A stretch of DNA of 47,088 nt from Aurantimonas sp036252795. GTDB lineage: Bacteria > Pseudomonadota > Alphaproteobacteria > Rhizobiales > Rhizobiaceae. Both the position numbers and the translations under genes were made by a program. The DNA is taken from NCBI GenBank assembly GCA_036252795.1, contig DASYHY010000247.1, positions 1-47,088 of the forward strand. Direction: 5' to 3'. Below are positions 44,541-47,088 of the stretch, piece by piece. A model generated the notes under the pieces. That model was given only the letters and a program-made list of their open reading frames with translations, was not told where the DNA came from and did no database searches. Every line of letters starts with the position of its first letter. The stretch's first letter is position 1.

Positions 44541-44562
44541 GTGCCGCTCAAGCATTCGGCAC
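44541..44562 (+). other. Weak stem-loop between clpP and clpX
   Basis: GTGCCG and CGGCAC are separated by 10 bases, 57 bases after clpP; a second small dyad (ACTAC-GTT-GTAGT, 44561-44573) abuts it. Either could cause partial termination or mark a regulatory site. No T-run follows. Confidence 0.3.
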
Positions 44563-44710
44563 TACGTTGTAGTGTGCGAGAATGGCCAGTGTGGAGCGGA
44601 TTCGGGTCCTGACGAACGGATCCCTTTCCGTGCCGGCGAAGTGGCAGTAGGCTTGGCGGCGCCACGATAATCGGATTCCCTGGAGGGGACCGGATCGGAA
44701 GGAAAGACGA

Positions 44711-45979
<1,269 letters not shown>

Positions 45980-46016
45980 CGTCTCTTCCATTTCGGGGAT
46001 ATCTGAGGACGGCAAG

Positions 46017-46052
46017 GAGCCCGTCCCGGCTTCCCGCCGGGGCGGGCTCTTT
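46017..46052 (+). terminator. Rho-independent terminator after clpX
   Basis: A 14-bp stem (GAGCCCGTCCCGGC with GCCGGGGCGGGCTC, one wobble) and 5-base loop are followed by TTT. It lies 37 bases after the clpX stop and separates clpX from lon. Confidence 0.88.
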
Positions 46053-46089
46053 GGTGACGGTTGATGACCATTGCGTAAGCTCGCAACAG

Positions 46090-46118
46090 CTTGAAAGGCA
46101 GGGCGTTCCTGCCCAGAT
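46090..46118 (+). promoter_or_regulatory. Candidate RpoH-type promoter of lon
   Basis: CTTGAA (46090-46095), a 15-base spacer and GCCCAGAT (46111-46118) match the heat-shock sigma pattern (CTTGAA and CCCCATNT) at all but two positions. It is 88 bases ahead of lon and after the clpX terminator. A 6-bp dyad (GGCAGG/CCTGCC) fills the spacer. Confidence 0.55.
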
Positions 46119-46206
46119 AGAGACCATTGAGGCGTTCGTCGCGGATGCTTGATGAAGGTCTGCCGCGGACGGCCTGAAACGGCGCAAAGCCGTAGAAAGG
46201 AACACC

Positions 46207-47088
46207 ATGTCCCATACGTCCGAACGTTCCGGAGCGGGGGAGTCGCTGCTCTACCCGGTCCTGCCCCTGCGCGACATCGTCGTGTTCCCGCACATGATCG
46301 TCCCGCTCTTCGTCGGCCGCGAGAAGTCGATCAAGGCGCTCGAGGAAGTGATGGGGGCCGACAAGCAGATCCTGCTCGCCACCCAGAAGAATGCCGGGGA
46401 CGAAGATCCGGCGCCCGAGGCGATCTACGAGGTCGGTACCGTCGCGAACGTCCTGCAGCTGCTCAAGCTTCCCGACGGGACCGTGAAGGTCCTGGTGGAG
46501 GGCATCGACCGCGCGCGGATCGAGAGCTTCACGGCGCGGAGCGAGTGGCACGAAGCCTATGCCGACATCGTCGAGGAAGCCGACGAGGATCCCGTCGAGA
46601 TCGAGGCGCTCGCGCGCTCGGTGGTCTCGGAGTTCGAGAACTACGTCAAGCTGAACAAGAAGATCTCGCCGGAAGTGGTCGGCGCCGCCGGCCAGATCGA
46701 CGACTACTCAAAGCTCGCCGACACGGTGGCCTCGCATCTGGCGATCAAGCTTCCGGAAAAGCAGGAGATGCTGAGCCTCTTCAGCGTCCGTGAACGGCTG
46801 GAGCGTGCGCTCGGCTTCATGGAGTCCGAGATCTCGGTGCTTCAGGTCGAGAAGCGCATCCGCTCGCGCGTCAAGCGCCAGATGGAGAAGACCCAGCGCG
46901 AGTACTACCTCAACGAACAGATGAAGGCGATCCAGAAGGAACTCGGAGACGGCGAGGATGGCCGTGACGAGATGGCCGAACTGGAAGAGCGCATCTCCAA
47001 GACGAAGCTGTCCAAGGAGGCCCGCGAAAAGGCGGATGCCGAAATGAAGAAGCTTCGCCAGATGAGCCCGATGTCGGCGGAAGCGACC
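46207..47088 (+). CDS. lon: ATP-dependent protease Lon (N-terminal part)
   Basis: Lon degrades misfolded and regulatory proteins in the cytoplasm. The first 294 residues are visible, open to the window edge. The N-terminal LAN domain starts LLYPVLPLRDIVVFPHMIVPLFVGREKSI, continues through TVANVLQLLKLPDGTVKVLVEG, and leads into the coiled-coil linker LGFMESEISVLQVEKRIRSRVKRQMEKTQREYYLNEQMKAIQKELG, a Lon hallmark. The AAA module and Ser-Lys protease domain lie beyond the window. An AGAAAGG site precedes the ATG, and a heat-shock-like promoter lies upstream. Confidence 0.97.
   Translation, partial: MSHTSERSGAGESLLYPVLPLRDIVVFPHMIVPLFVGREKSIKALEEVMGADKQILLATQKNAGDEDPAPEAIYEVGTVANVLQLLKLPDGTVKVLVEGIDRARIESFTARSEWHEAYADIVEEADEDPVEIEALARSVVSEFENYVKLNKKISPEVVGAAGQIDDYSKLADTVASHLAIKLPEKQEMLSLFSVRERLERALGFMESEISVLQVEKRIRSRVKRQMEKTQREYYLNEQMKAIQKELGDGEDGRDEMAELEERISKTKLSKEAREKADAEMKKLRQMSPMSAEAT

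Noticed and set aside
44641..44656. Sigma-54-like site (TGGCAG-N5-TTGG) ahead of clpX
   Set aside because: The -12 element lacks the required GC dinucleotide, and clpX is not known to be sigma-54 controlled.

Overview
The window is a high-GC chromosomal segment from an alphaproteobacterium, almost certainly of the Hyphomicrobiales (Rhizobiales). Evidence for this is a PopZ-type polar organiser between tolC and valS, an ExoR homologue next to xthA, a fused secDF, an NlpD-type LytM protein behind surE-pcm, and a DUF1127 gene with CCUCCUCCC ('cuckoo') RNA hairpins. I cannot name the genus. Most of the window is conserved core chromosome. I see no insertion sequence, prophage, CRISPR array or other clear mobile element.

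Layout. 1-4443 (minus): a branched-chain/hydrophobic amino-acid ABC transporter, with the periplasmic binding protein gene first, then livH, livM, livG and livF; livF runs off the window. 4658-12691 (plus): a pcm-like methyltransferase, tolC, popZ, valS and a FadL/OMPP1 outer-membrane protein. 12937-15475 (plus): ilvD overlapping exoR. 15489-16616 (minus): an A-type Fe-S carrier and xthA, divergent from dgt. 16722-27834 (plus): dgt, argS, a SPOR protein, nagZ, an orphan Fe3+-type ABC ATPase, tatABC, serS and surE. 27831-29913 (plus): a second pcm-like gene and a degenerate LytM lipoprotein. 29977-30861 (minus): a DUF815 ATPase. 30993-37156 (plus): yajC, secDF, an Mth938/NDUFAF3-like gene, a phytoene-synthase-like NDUFAF6-type gene and a DUF4153 membrane protein. 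37193-38614 (minus): trmFO. 38683-39204 (minus): a DUF1127 gene and a nine-hairpin RNA array. From 39594 (plus): tRNA-Leu, trigger factor, an MscS channel, clpP, clpX and the first part of lon.

Functional themes are protein export (TatABC, YajC-SecDF, TolC), proteostasis (trigger factor, ClpXP, Lon, with RpoH-like promoter candidates before clpP and lon), translation (ValS, ArgS, SerS, TrmFO, tRNA-Leu) and envelope/cell-pole organisation (PopZ, NlpD-like, SPOR, NagZ, ExoR).

The most striking element is the minus-strand region 38683-39204. A 47-residue DUF1127 gene too short for ordinary ORF calling is followed by nine consecutive stem-loops. Their stems differ, but every loop carries the same CUCCUCCC/CCUCCUCCC-type core, an anti-Shine-Dalgarno-like sequence. 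They fall into three triplets, each made of two modest hairpins followed by one very stable 10-12 bp hairpin. This looks like three tandem cuckoo-type small RNAs processed from a DUF1127 transcript. The family is known from Rhodobacter (CcaF1-CcsR) and rhizobia, but this triple-triplet arrangement upstream of trmFO deserves direct study.
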